A stretch of DNA of 64,000 nucleotides from Dichetophora obliterata (Eukaryota > Arthropoda > Insecta > Diptera > Sciomyzidae): the NCBI GenBank assembly GCA_963920525.1, contig OY986438.1:98567349-98631348 (forward strand), given 5' to 3'. Below are positions 11,417 through 22,389 of the stretch, in pieces; positions within the stretch are counted from its first letter, which is position 1; the number at the start of each line of letters is the position of its first letter. A program made the position numbers and the translations under genes. Under the pieces are notes generated by a model. That model worked only from the letters and a program-made list of their open reading frames with translations. It did no database searches and was not told where the DNA came from.

Positions 11417-11893
11417 GATCGATTCTGTGCGTTACCGGTAATAGTCATGATACAAAGAACTATCTTTGTTTCATGGGTAATAGTAATCTTGTTACCGGTC
11501 TTAGCAATCGGTATTCTGTGCACTCGTAACGCTCTCAAGCGTCGTAAACTCACCTCATTGAAATAAAGCACTCGAAGTTCTGTGTGAGAATGTGGTGAAA
11601 CAAAAAAAAAAAGTAAAAAAGAGAAGTAAGTGCAAAGAATTAATAGAATTTTGCTAACTTTAAAATAATATTTGCTTTTCTTAGCAGGAAATAAGAACGA
11701 ACTACGCCAGTACAGCTGCAGTTTTATGTTAATTTTGTTGTAATGCAAATGCCAGCTGTTTTGCTTGTTAATACCTAAAGAGATGGTAACAATATTCATC
11801 GGTAACGCTTGCAGAATACCAAAAGGGTGTAAAAGTAACCATAAGGTGAATTTCTTCGGTAATAAGATTAGCGTTACCGCGACAGAATCGATC
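11417..11893. mobile_element. MITE-like TIR element, 477 bp
   Basis: It starts GATCGATTCTGTGCGTTACC and ends with the inverse, GTTACCGCGACAGAATCGATC with one base difference. Inside are further inverted copies of a GGTAACG/AGAATACC motif. No clear target duplication is visible. The overlapping frames at 11079-11799 are shadows of the repeat. Confidence 0.6.
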
Positions 11894-12079
11894 TGTTATA
11901 CCGCCAATGCAGCAAGCACTTTCGGCCTTTGTACAGAATCAAAGTTTTAAGTTTTCGTCGAATTTATTAAATTTGTATATTATTTTGCTTTTTAGCATTG
12001 AAAAATTATGGAGAATACGACTGTATTAGCCAAAGTCCGTCATGGCAGTCCACCACAAAAAAAAAATAATTTAGCCTTA

Positions 12080-12219
12080 GTGCATTATTCTGTATCACGA
12101 ACAAGCACACCAACGATGAGAAAGACACGAGAAGCAATACAATTTTGTATGGAAGAAAGTATTGCTTCTCGTGTCTTTCTCATCGTTGGTGTGCTTCTTC
12201 GTGATACAGAATAATGCAG
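12080..12219. mobile_element. 140-bp hairpin element, TSD TTA
   Basis: Bases 12081-12140 and 12159-12218 are reverse complements over 60 positions with one mismatch, separated by an 18-nt loop. TTA lies directly outside each end (12077-12079 and 12220-12222). A transcript would fold into a nearly perfect 60-bp stem. It is either a very young palindromic MITE or a hairpin RNA source. Confidence 0.75.
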
Positions 12220-12487
12220 TTAATATTATGTGCTGTCAAGGTTGCCAGTAATGTGGGAAAAATGCCATTTTTAATTGTTCTTGGAAATTTTTTTTAATTC
12301 CCATGGAATTTAATAATCCAGCGTGGTTTTTCTAATTGCATAGGAATTCGGGAGTTTTTTTCTTAAAAATTTATTTTTCACTTTTATTAAGCAAAAATTT
12401 AATATGGTATTTGATGACCGACATATATACAGAACAGAGATCTGCAACAAGTGATTCATACTTTGAGCACAGAAAACTTATCACCTA

Positions 12488-12629
12488 GGTGCATGTCACA
12501 CTTAGCGGACACGGACAAATTTGTTGTTGTTTTCACGGGTAAAAGAAGCTCTCTCAATTTCCAGTTTCTTATTTTACCCGTGAAAACAACAACAAATTTG
12601 TCCGTGTCCGCGCAAGTGTGACATGCCCC
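12488..12629. mobile_element. 142-bp hairpin element
   Basis: The left arm holds GCATGTCACACTT then CGGACACGGACAAATTTG and GTTGTTGTTTTCACGGGTAAA; the right arm repeats all of these in reverse. The loop of about 28 nt is AGAAGCTCTCTCAATTTCCA plus flanking bases. No clear target duplication. Confidence 0.65.
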
Positions 12630-12886
12630 ATAGATGTACATCCTAGAACAAAAAAGCGCCCGAAAAGTTTTTAAAAGTTTGCTTCCAGTGTTAAAGCTCT
12701 TTCCTCTGAAGCTAAAGCTTGTGAAGATCAAAATCTTGAACGCTCTAGTTTTGACCACACATGATCAACACATCACCCAGCAATCACCCGCTGCAACGAA
12801 CGAGTTTATTTTTAACTATCAGCATTATGAAAACTTCACTTATTACTTATCTTAACTATATGCATACTTACCTTAACTTATATATA

Positions 12887-13795
12887 TGTGGGAAATAAGC
12901 CATACAGACGGACGGGTACTTGGACTGATGACATAGACGGATGTTTATCTAAGGACAACACTGATATGCACAAACTATGAGAGGGCAACACTGACAACTT
13001 AACAGAGAGACGGACTAAAGGCCCAGTTATAATAGACGTAACGTAATGTAGTGAAATACCACTGCAGCAGTGTGTTCTGTCACTTACTGTTTCAATCAAT
13101 ACTTTTCTTATACAAGTGATTATAATAGAAGTAACGTAATGTAACGGGACGTAAAGATCCGTTGGATTTCGATTTCTACGTTACTTTACATTACGTCTGT
13201 TCAAAGAACAACTAAACATTGAGGTTAGATTCGATTATTGCGCTATTTTATATTGTTGAACTACGCTTTTTGTTGAGTTTTCGTTATTAATGTGATAGTT
13301 TTATGCAATTATTTACGACAAACAACAGCCTGGCTACTGCCTATTATAATTGCTACAACGTTTTCTTACATTACGTCCCGTCACGATGACAGTTGACAAC
13401 ATTACGTTACTTTACATTACGTTTATTGTAACTGGGCCTTAACGACGCGAATAAAAGAAATAGACGAAGGAAAACAGTCAGTCGCCGACGAGACGTGAAC
13501 CACGATGAATTGAATATGAAATGAAAAGTTAAATCAAAGTGAATGTTTAGTTAATTGAAATTAACAATAAACTATGAACTTAGTGCTATTTTATACAAAA
13601 CCATAAGCTGTGCCTAAAAAACTAAACTTATAAACTAAGTATTGATATAAACTACGAACTATGCTGTAAAACTAAAACTAGAACTGAAAACTAAGTGTCT
13701 AAATAAAATATAAAACTATGTCTAAAAGCTATTCAATAATGAAATTTTAACCACTTTATAAACAAAATAAAAGATCTTGTGTTTAATTTTCTACA
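12887..13795 (+). repeat. 5' LTR of G1 (with a MITE inside)
   Basis: It matches 20415-20914 closely, from TGTGGGAAATAAGCCATACAG through the A-rich block ending AAAGATCTTG. Without the 421-bp MITE at 13019-13439 and its duplicated TAA it is 485 bp, against 500 bp for the 3' copy. Confidence 0.85.
13019..13439. mobile_element. Harbinger-type MITE, 421 bp, TSD TAA
   Basis: The ends AGGCCCAGTTATAATAGACG and TACGTTTATTGTAACTGGGCCT (inverse, diverged) are flanked by TAA (13016-13018 and 13440-13442). The 3' LTR at about 20541 keeps the empty site, so the insertion came after integration of G1. A longer family member occupies 26325-28278. Confidence 0.85.
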
Positions 13796-13800
13796 GATTT

Positions 13801-13818
13801 TGGGGGCTCAGCCGAAAT
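13801..13818 (+). other. Primer binding site of G1, tRNA-Pro type
   Basis: TGGGGGCTCAGCCGAAAT starts 5 nt after the LTR end. Its first nine bases match the primer site complementary to tRNA-Pro known from murine retroviruses; the next nine match only in part. Confidence 0.55.
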
Positions 13819-13906
13819 GTGCATAAAGAAGTCAAAAGTTCAGTGTTAATGTTTAAAGTGTTTAAATATTACAATAGAAACGATACACATTTATATAAAA
13901 GTGTAA

Positions 13907-14504
13907 CAGTCTTAACGGGGAAAGAAGCACTCCAAAAAATATTTTTGAGTGCTTACAAGTCAGCTGAAAGCGTGAAAGTGCTGACCCGACGTATGACACA
14001 CCATTGCAATTTTAACATTGTATGTCCTAGGAAAAAAGCACTTAATTGCTTCAAAAGCCCTCTCAAGGAAAGCTTTGGGTCAGCATTTCGTTTAATTGCT
14101 TCAAAAGAAGCTCTTGAAAATCTTTTTTCAGCTGTTCGTTGTTTTGAATACACTTTTTAAGTTTTTTGAACTGTTCTCTTTTTTCTTTCAAGTTCTTTTT
14201 GAACTTGTTAAGTGCTGATAAGTGAAGAAGAGAACAGTTCAAAAAGATTAAAAAGTGTATTCAAAACAAAAAGAACTGCTGCCACAAAGATATCCAAGAA
14301 CCTCTTTTGAAGCAATTAAACGAAATGCTGACCCAAAGCTTTCCTTGAGAGGGCTTTTGAAGCAATTAAGTGCTTTTTTCCTAGGACATACAATGTTAAA
14401 ATTACAATGGTGTGTCATACGTAGGGTCAGCACTTTCACGCTAGCAGCTGACTTGTAAGCACTCAAAAAGACCTTTTGGAGTGCTTCTTTACCCGTTAGT
14501 GCTG
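13907..14504. mobile_element. Fold-back MITE, 598 bp
   Basis: It starts CAGTCTTAACGGGGAAAG and ends with the inverse, CTTTACCCGTTAGTGCTG. The arms of roughly 290 bp match closely over the blocks containing GAAGCACTCCAAAA, TGACACACCATTG and CCTCTCAAGGAAAGCTTTGG. The centre near 14195 has its own AAGTTC palindrome. The frames at 13777-14160 and 14248-14586 are the two arms read in mirror image, not genes. Confidence 0.75.
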
Positions 14505-14640
14505 ACATGCCGGCCCGTTGGGGTGGTACAATTGAATAGTGGTGAATGTGTACACTTTTTAACAACAATTTTGTCACCATGCGCATGCAGCTTTCTAGCA
14601 GCGCAACAACAACAAGAAGCTAGCGAGATTATGTTTATAG

Positions 14641-15780
14641 GCTGTGGCTGTGTGTCAAAAGGAAACTTTTCAGTCGTAGTAGGATAGAAAATATCAAGTT
14701 GAATAAAATTTGTGTGTGTTGAAATAAATTTGTCTTTTTTGCTGTGTCTTTTTTGCTGTGGACGATGAAATTTTGACAATTACAAATTATTAGGTTTCAC
14801 ATTTCGGTCTTGTTTTAGCGCAAATATTTTATTTAATTTGCATTTTATTAAATTTTCGACATATTTAGTTCGAGTGCTTGTACTTGCAACTTATTTCGTA
14901 AACTTGTAATATTGTAATCTTAAAAAATAACAAAATAATAAAAAAAAACGAAAGTGCTTGAGTTTGTGTGTGCGTATATGTGAGCCAACGATCTCCCAGT
15001 GCATCAGCAAGTGCAGCAACTGGCTTTCTTTGCTGACGAACGTCCTTCAAGTGCCACCACCAGCAGCACAAGCAAGTGGAGCGCAAATTTCCTGATTCTT
15101 TTGCTTGCCAACGTTCTCCGAGAGTCGCCACCAGCAGCACCAGCAAGTGCAGCACAATTCAATTGACTGGTCAACTCTCCAATATTTCAGAAGCACCATT
15201 TCAGCATGTCTCAAGCGCAGAGGCAAATTTCTGCCATTATACTCCAGCGTGAATTAAATAAATTGAAAGCGGAGAATTTGGGCTTCATTTGCTTGTGCTG
15301 CTGGTGATGGCACTTGGAGGATGTTGGCTAACAAGAAATTTTGCACTGCTATTGCTTGTGCTGCTGGTGGTGGCACTTAGAGGACGTTCGCCAGCAAAGA
15401 AAGCCAATTTAACTTTGCTGGATTTGCTGATGTATCGGGAGATCTTTGGCCCACACACACGCAAACACAAACTCAAGCACTTTAGTTATTTTTTATTTTT
15501 ATTATTTTGTTATTTTTTAAGTTTACAATATTACAAGTTTACGAAATAAGTTGCAAGTACAAGCACTCGAATTAAATACGTCGCGGAAATTTATGCGTTG
15601 TTTTTTTCTTTATTTTTGAGTGTGACAAAAATTCGCTTTCGATTGTCAAAATTTTTAGTAGCCCCTGGGGCTAGCACAAATTTTGACAATTATATTCACC
15701 TCACAAATGCCAAAAATTGCTCTACCAACTGTCAAAATTTGATCATCCGACTGAAAAGTTTCCGATTGATACACAGCCAT
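14641..15780. repeat. Large inverted repeat in the G1 leader
   Basis: Arms 14641-15170 and 15290-15780 are reverse complements with moderate divergence: GCTGTGTGTCAAAAGGAAAC versus GTTTCCGATTGATACACAGC, CGAGTGCTTGTACTTGCAAC in both, and a GTGCCACCACCAGCAGCAC block present twice per arm. The 120-bp spacer holds an ATG at 15206 opening a 33-codon frame (MSQAQRQISAIILQRELNKL...). The structure lies between primer site and gag, so it is either an inserted fold-back element or a mirror duplication of leader sequence. Confidence 0.65.
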
Positions 15781-16193
15781 AAAAGACGTTTAACGCCACC
15801 AAGCGAACAAAGTCAGCAACGCAGTGAGAAGGGGAAAGTATTTGTTCTAGAAAAAAAAAGAAATTTTGTGCGTCGAAGCTAGCGAGTACATAGTTAAGTA
15901 CGAAAAGAAAAGCAATACGCTAGCGGCGAGTAAATAAAAGGCAACAAAACAGAAGCAAAAATTACGGCGAAATTGATGTAAGAGTAAACTTCAATGTTAA
16001 AGAGCATCATCAATAACGATTTAAGCAGCAAGATTTGTGTGTTGACACAAACATGACTACGGTAGAATCGACGCGACGGCAGCATAAAGTTTCAAATTAA
16101 AGAGTTCCAGCAGATATAAATACAGTAACATAGCATCGAGTGCATTTGTGAAGAGGAAACAGAAAAATTGAGTGAGCAGCAGCCACGGCGAGT
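15781..16193 (+). other. Probable 5' leader of G1 before gag
   Basis: This is the first leader sequence not explained by inverted repeats. It has short upstream frames (ATG at 16053 with 15 codons) and no conserved coding. The gag start proposed is the ATG at 16194. Confidence 0.4.
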
Positions 16194-17700
16194 ATGGAAG
16201 AAGAGCAGCTTGTTACATTACTAAAAACTGGAAGAAATTTTCTTTAGCATAAAATTAAATGCAGAATAAATCTTAAATTTGTGATTCTGAAAATAATTAA
16301 CTTTAATGATAATTTTAGAAATATTATAAATGTTTGTCATTTCAACTTGACTAATTTTAATGTACTTAGAGTACAAAAATAATTTCATAAATTTGCTCGA
16401 AACAATATTGATGTACATTCGAAATTTTGAATTACTGACAACTAAAATTATTAGTGCTCATTATATTTTTAGAAGTATGAAAATCTGTTTTATGGAAAGA
16501 AAATTGTACAAGCATAAAAAAAAGCTTTAGTAGGCTTTTAGTTTAGTATTTTAGAAAAACTGTAATGGCATAACATTTTTTTTTAAATTATTATAAAAAC
16601 AAGTTTTGATAATTTATTTTTTTTTAACTATTTTATTAAATATTATTATTTTATTAATCCATACGATTTTGAAGTAAATTTTGGACCGAGTTGTTTTTAT
16701 TTTTTTTTTCTTTTTCTTACTAAGAGAATGTCTGCTCTGTATGGATTTGAGTGGATTTGGAGTGAATGAACTAAAGGACAAATTAGAAGAGTTTGTTTTG
16801 TTTCGGGACGAAAAAATGTTCTTCAAGACAAGCTCATTGAACACTTTGGTCTTTCCAGAAATGACTATGACAATGCTACCGAATATGACGAAGCGGCATC
16901 CGCGGTGGGGTATGGATTGACGCGCTCAATGTTTACATGAAAAGATGTTGAAGATAGTATTTCATATTTTTCGGGAGCCGATGCACAAAATGTTAGGCAA
17001 TGGATCAGAGAGTTTGAGGATACGGCCGCGACAGTTAATTGGAATAATTTGCAAAAATTTATTTATTCAAAGCAGCTACTTAAGGGAGCCGCAAAACTCT
17101 TTATTAGAAGCCAATTGGGCATACGAGAGTGGGATTCATTAAAGAAGGCTTTAGTTTTAGAGTTCGGAGCAAAACTACCATCGTCGGAGGTACATCGTAT
17201 TCTAAGGAATCGACTAAGAAATCAAGCGAAACCATGCTCGTGTATTTGTATTGTTTACAAGAAATAGGTAACCCGATAAATTTGGATGAGGAGAGCCTAA
17301 TCGATTGTTATGTAGAGGGAATACCAGATTCTAGGCAAAATAAAACGGTATTGTACCAGTCGCGATCGTTAGCTGAATTGAAAACACAGATCAAGGTGTA
17401 CGAAAAGGTACGCGGTTCGTTTCAGTCATCAAACCGAGCAAATCCGTCGCCTATCAGCAGCCGAGAGCAGCAAGTTCAACGTCCGGCAAATATTCAAAAC
17501 TGTTTTAAATGCGGGAAAAAAAATCATTTGGCCAAGGATTGTCTAGCAAGGCAAATCAAGTGCTTTAAATGTGGCCAGCCAGGCCATCGTTCATTTGAGT
17601 GCAAGGGTGTTCTACAAATCAAAGCTGAGCGAAGCAAAGTCAATGTGCTTTCTGGTGAATGTCGTGAGGAAGAACACCAACATTCAAAGAAGCGAGATAG
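16194..17700 (+). pseudogene. gag: gag of G1 (broken)
   Basis: A start at 16194 (MEEEQLVTLLKTGRNF) stops after 17 codons. An AT-rich stretch follows (16245-16725, probably an insertion). Coding then resumes with a SAP-like segment (LSGFGVNELKDKLEEFVLF) at about 16745. The capsid part runs over two frames (IREFEDTAATVNWNNLQKFI..., then KSSETMLVYLYCLQE). Two CCHC knuckles follow at about 17502-17602 (CFKCGKKNHLAKDC and CFKCGQPGHRSFEC), which bind genomic RNA. At least three frame changes are needed to follow it. The SAP-like start resembles gag of some insect Ty3/gypsy elements. Confidence 0.75.
16245..16725. other. AT-rich insertion inside G1 gag
   Basis: About 480 bp of very AT-rich DNA separate the first gag codons from the SAP-like segment. 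I see no clear terminal repeats, coding frame or target duplication. Confidence 0.35.
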
Positions 17701-20399
17701 TTTGATTTGGAAGGATGTCTCTATCAATGAAAATATGTTTTCAGCTTTAATTGATACTGGGTGCGAGCTATGCATTGTTAGGAATGATGCACTATTGAAA
17801 TTTGGGGAAATAGGATTGTTGAATGAAAAGAAGAAGTTTTTGTTGGTAAAGGAGAAATCAGTATGTTGGGATGGTTTGTGGCTAGAGTAGAGGTCGATAA
17901 TATTTGTTTGAATGTAGTATTCCACGTCGTAAGAGAGCATGATATTCCTTACGAGGCAATAGTTGGCAACACTGTGTTGAAGAATGTTGATCTAATTGTC
18001 CGCGAAGCAGGAGCTGAATTCAGGAAAAGAGTCGAAGTGAGTAGAGTTGGGAAGGGTGAGTTGATGCCCGAATAATTTGTTGAGGAAAAAGTCATAGACG
18101 ACAAGAATTTGTTGGAAGAATTTAGTAGTTTGTGGCTAGTAGCAGAGAATGGAGAGATATCTATTGGAACTGAGATGGATCTTGAGCATTTGGATGAAGA
18201 GTTGTCAAAAATTATTAAAACAATGGTAAACGAATATAAACCTGAGGAGTACGTAGAGTCACCCGTAGAAATAAAAATTTTAGTTAGCGATGAAATACCA
18301 TTATATTAACGAGCAAGACGATTGTCGTACGCGAATCGGTGTATAGTGGATGAACAAGTCGACAAGTGGCTAGAAGAAGGTATAATACGTCCCAGCGTGC
18401 CTGAATATGCTTCGCCAGTGGTGCTCGTGTCAAAGAAAGATGGAACTAAACGCCTGTGCTGTGACTACCGGAAGTTAAACGAGCAAATAATTCGTGACAA
18501 CTTTCCGATGGCGCTAATTGACGATGTCCTTGAGAGTCTACAGAGTACTAACGTGTTTACGACGCTGGATTTAGAGAATAGGTTTTTTCATGTCCCAGTT
18601 GAGCCAGGATCAAGGAAATACACGTCGTTCGTTACTCAAAGTGGTCAGTACGAATTCCTATATGTACCTTTTGGAATATGTAATGCGCCAGCTGTATTTT
18701 CGCGGTATATATAGGTGGTTTTGAGAATTAATTCAAAGCGGCGTTGTAGTTGCGTATATGAACGACATCGCCATTCCCGCTAAGGATGATGATGACGGTA
18801 TCCTGAAGCTAACACAAGTACTGAAGATAGCATCTGCCAGTGGTTTGCACATCAAATGGAAAAATGTAAATTTTTGCGACGTAAGATAGATTATCTGGGG
18901 TATGTGATCGAGAATGGTACCATCAGGCCTTCAGAAGAGAAGACGCGAGCGGTGAAGAACTTTCCAATACCAACGGATACCAAGTCGGTACAAAGGTCTC
19001 TAGGACTCACATCGTATTTTAGGCTTTTTGTAAAAAATTATGCTGTGATCGCAAAGCCGTTGTCAGATATGCTGAGAAAAAATACAGAAAACTAACTCAA
19101 AGAAGAGCAGTTATTGGCAGTTCAGCAATTGAAATTTGCACTCACAAATAGTCCCGTGCTTAAGTTGCTTGATCCTACGGCTCCAACTGAGGATCACACT
19201 GATGCTAGCATGTATGACTATGGTGGAGTCTTACTACAGAAAAATGCTGAAGATCAGCAATGGCATCCAGTACAGTACATGAGCCGAAGTGAAAGTGGAC
19301 GAAGTGAAAAGGACGAGTATGAGGACTTTTACCTTAAGCATGATATTTTATATAAGAATCCCATCAAGGAGCTTATTGTAATACCGTCTGCGATGGAGCA
19401 AAAGGTGATTAAGATATCTCATGGACAGGGTCATTTCGCAGCAAAAAGAACGCAGGATCTTCTGGAACGAGATTTTTATATTCCGTCAATAGTGGTCAAC
19501 GCAAAGGCTGGAAAAAAGGAAGGTTTTCTAACACCAATAAGTAAAGAGGATAGACCCTTGGGGACCTACCACGTAGATCACGTAGGACCAATGGAGATGA
19601 CGAAAAAGCGATATAACCACATCCTTGTGGTCGTCGATGCATTTTCGAAGCTCGTCTGGTTATATCCAACGAAAAGCACCGGTTCAGGAGAAGTAATTGA
19701 GAGGCTCGAGAAGCAAGCCGCCGTGTTTGGTAACCCAAAACTTATCATTTCGGAAAGGGCACTGCGTTCACGTCTGGTCCTTTCCAGGAATTTTGCAAGA
19801 ACAGCATCCAACACCTGCTCATAACTACAGACGTACATCGCGGTAATGGGCAAGTAGAGCGCATCCATAAAATCATTGTCCCAATAATAGCGAAAATTTG
19901 CATGGAAAACCCCACCAATTGGTATAAGCACGTCGACCGAGTACAGCAAATAATAAATAGTTCGCCATCTAGAAGCACAAAATTTTCGCCATTTCGTATA
20001 TTGACTGGTTTGGAACTACAATATAAAGAAAACCCGCAATTGCGCGCAATCCTGGGGGATGAATCAATCGCTGAATTGGATTTAGAAAGGGATGAAGTAC
20101 GGATCGAAGCTCGAGACAACATTCTAAAAATTCATGCCGAGAATCGAAATGATTTTAACAAAAAGAGGAAGGATGAAACGAGGTATGCCCTTAACGAGTT
20201 GGTTGCCATCAAGCGCACTCAGTACGGGAACGGATTAAAGCTAAGACCTATATATTTTGGTCCTTATAAAATCACAGAGATATTTAGCCATGTACGTTAC
20301 TCGGTAGAAAAGGTTGGCAATCATGAAGGTCCAGAGAAAATGGTCACCATAGCGCAAAATATGAAAAAATGGAGCCAGTTATTTGGGTCGAATTGTTAG
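17700..20399 (+). pseudogene. pol: pol of G1 (protease, RT, RNase H, integrase; broken)
   Basis: Protease shows ALIDTGCELCIV at about 17746. RT starts near 18355 (WLEEGIIRPSVPEYASPVVL, then CDYRKLNEQI and VPFGICNAPAVFSRY), stops at 18714 and continues in another frame. The catalytic box reads AYMNDIAIP instead of YxDD. The tether and RNase H start (DHTDASMYDYGGVLLQK, about 19194) run straight into FYLKHDILYK, so most of RNase H is deleted. Integrase keeps HGQGHFAAKRT, but the zinc cysteines are missing. It has YHVDHVGPME for the first Asp, IISERA where Asp is expected (Asp to Glu), and GNGQVERIH for the Glu. The C-terminal part to 20399 is open. The element cannot be active. Confidence 0.8.
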
Positions 20400-20414
20400 T
20401 TCAGGAGGGCCGAA

Positions 20415-20914
20415 TGTGGGAAATGAGCCATACAGACGGACGGGTACTTGGACTGATGACATAGACGGATGTTTATCTGAGGACAACACTGACATGCACA
20501 AACTATGAGAGGGCAACACTGACAACTTAACAGAGAGACAAAATAACGACGCGAACAAAAGAAATAAACGAAGGAAAACAGTCAGTTGCCGACGAGACGG
20601 GAACCACGACGAATTGAATATGAAAAGAAAAGTTAAATCAAAGTGAATGTTTAATTAATTAAAATGAACTAATCCTATGAACTAAGTGTTAGTTTATACA
20701 AAAACATAAGCTGTGCCTAAAAAACTAAACTTATAAACTAAGTATTGATATAAACTACGAACTATGTTGTAAAACTAAAACTAGAACTGAAAACTAAGTG
20801 TCTAACTAAAATAGAAAACTATGTCTAAAAGCAAACTATGAACTATTCTAATCAATAATAAAATTTTAACTATTTTATAAACAAAATAAAAGATCTTGAA
20901 TTTAATTTTCTACA
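20415..20914 (+). repeat. 3' LTR of G1
   Basis: It runs from TGTGGGAAATGAGCC to TTTTCTACA. The purine-rich AGGAGGGCCGAA directly before it (20403-20414) is a likely polypurine tract. It holds the empty site for the MITE found in the 5' LTR. Confidence 0.85.
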
Positions 20915-21660
20915 TATACTTACCGTATAGTTTCCATTATGAACGCATTATTTCATTTAATTTGCTTATGTACTTACCTTTTTAATCATACCATATACTT
21001 CCCATGTAACTTTATTATTAAATAATTTTTTTACGTACTTTATGCAATTAATTGCCAACCTTAACTTTATACATACTTGCCTATTTAATTTAACTAATAA
21101 ATCTTTACCTATTACTTGCCTTAACTTATATAAGTTAATAATAAGAAACTGCTGACCAGGTATTTTCCCACCAAATGCAACCTGACGCCTGCTTTCCGCT
21201 GAATTCCAAGCAATAAGAATGATAACATTATTTAGGCTTCATTGATAATTAAGAGATAGAATTAAGTTAGTCTTGTAATAAGTTTGAACGAATAAAGTTT
21301 ATTTTTTTTAAGCTCCGACTCAACCAAATATTTATATACGTAACATGTAATTATCATTATGGAAGGGTTATTTAATTTACTTTGTTAATTAGCTTCATAA
21401 TACACAGATACCTATAATTACTTTCATTCATACATACTTACAACTTAATTATCTTTAAGAAATCTTACTTATTTACTTCATTATCGCATATATACTTTTA
21501 CTTACTTCTTATCTTTACTTTATATTACTTTCATGAAAGGAAATCATTCATTATTTAGCACTCATGAAATACATATTAAATGAAAATCTATTTCTTAAGA
21601 ATAATAATTGTATTTATATTAAGTTTACTTTATTATAAGTCACTACATATTCGTTTAGTT
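20915..21660. repeat. Degenerate TACTTACCTTAACTTATA-type repeat region
   Basis: Loose repeats of TACTTACC, CTTAACTT and TTATA continue from 12835-12886 on the other side of G1, so G1 inserted into this low-complexity DNA. GAACGAATAAAGTTTATT near 21286 resembles a retroelement polyadenylation region, but no LTR borders are visible. Confidence 0.45.
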
Positions 21661-21864
21661 AAGAAAATAAAAGGAAAGCTCAGCGCCATCTAGCAGTTGA
21701 TACGAGAAGTGCACCCTCGATACACCAATGGCGACCATATAAATGCATACGGTCAGCTGTTATATTCAGCAGAAAAGTTAAAAGCACTTGAACAGCTGTA
21801 GTGCCAGCTAATAGGAACACGAGAAGCAACTGGCATTTAGAACGAAAGCACTTGAGTATAGGTG
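21661..21864 (+). promoter_or_regulatory. Possible TATA-type promoter region before the 44-bp array
   Basis: CCATATAAATGC at 21736 lies about 25 nt before GGTCAGCTGTTATATTCAG, a spacing that fits a TATA box and an initiator. There is no gene behind it; it may be part of a retroelement LTR. Confidence 0.25.
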
Positions 21865-22235
21865 GCGAGTGGTAGACCGTCGGAGATTATCTCTTCGAAG
21901 CATAGGCCGCGAGTGGTAGGTCGTTGGAGATTGTCCCTCCAGAGTATAGGTCGCGAGTGGTAGGTCGTTGGAGATTGTCCCTCCAGAGCATAGGTTGCGA
22001 GGAGTAGATCGTCGGAGATTGTCTCTTCGAAGCATAGGCCGCGAGTCGGAAATTGTCTCTCCGAGGTATAGGCCGCGAGGAGTAGATCATCGGAGGTTTT
22101 CTCTTCAAAGTATAGGCCGCGAGGAGCAGATGGGTGCAGATTGTCTCTTCGAGGCATAGGTCGAGAGTACTAGATCATCGGAAATTGTCTCTCCGAAGCA
22201 TAGTCTACGAGGAGTAGATCGTCGGAGATTATCTG
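21865..22235. repeat. Tandem repeat, 44-bp unit, about 8.5 copies
   Basis: Each unit starts GCGAG(T/G)(G/A)GTAG, continues through TCGGAGATTGTCTCT and ends with a GCATAGGCC-like tail. Seven units are 44 bp, one is 34 bp, and the last is partial. The sequence is GC-richer than its surroundings. Open frames across it on both strands are periodic artefacts. Unit similarity without spacers rules out a CRISPR. Confidence 0.85.
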
Positions 22236-22389
22236 AAAAGTGTAGAGGGTGCCCACGAAGAAGGAGCAGCAGCGCAGACAGCAGCTTTCCTCTCATATGT
22301 TTAAATCATTTTCGGCTTTTGCAAAAAGTTTTTCTTCTATATATCTTACATAGGCGCACTATATCATTTAATTTTTTTATTAATTTTTT

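Larger units (their letters stand above)
12887..20914 (+). mobile_element. Decayed Ty3/gypsy LTR retrotransposon (element G1)
   Basis: Two LTRs (12887-13795 and 20415-20914) begin TGTGGGAAAT and end TCTACA, with TATA on both outer sides (12883-12886 and 20915-20918), the 4-bp duplication usual for Ty3/gypsy. Between them lie a tRNA-Pro-like primer site, a leader with two large inverted-repeat insertions, and a broken gag-pol in the order SAP-like, capsid, zinc knuckles, protease, RT, RNase H, integrase. No env-like frame follows integrase. Many stops and frameshifts show it is an old copy. Confidence 0.85.

Noticed and set aside
11079..11799. Four overlapping ORFs of 66-152 codons
   Set aside because: They overlap each other on both strands and a TIR element; none has a recognisable motif.
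13777..14586. Two ORFs of 127 and 112 codons with almost the same protein on opposite strands
   Set aside because: They are the two arms of a fold-back element read as mirror images.
21865..22235. Periodic repeats that could be taken for a CRISPR array
   Set aside because: Units are contiguous, without unique spacers, and the sequence is from an insect-like genome. It is a minisatellite.
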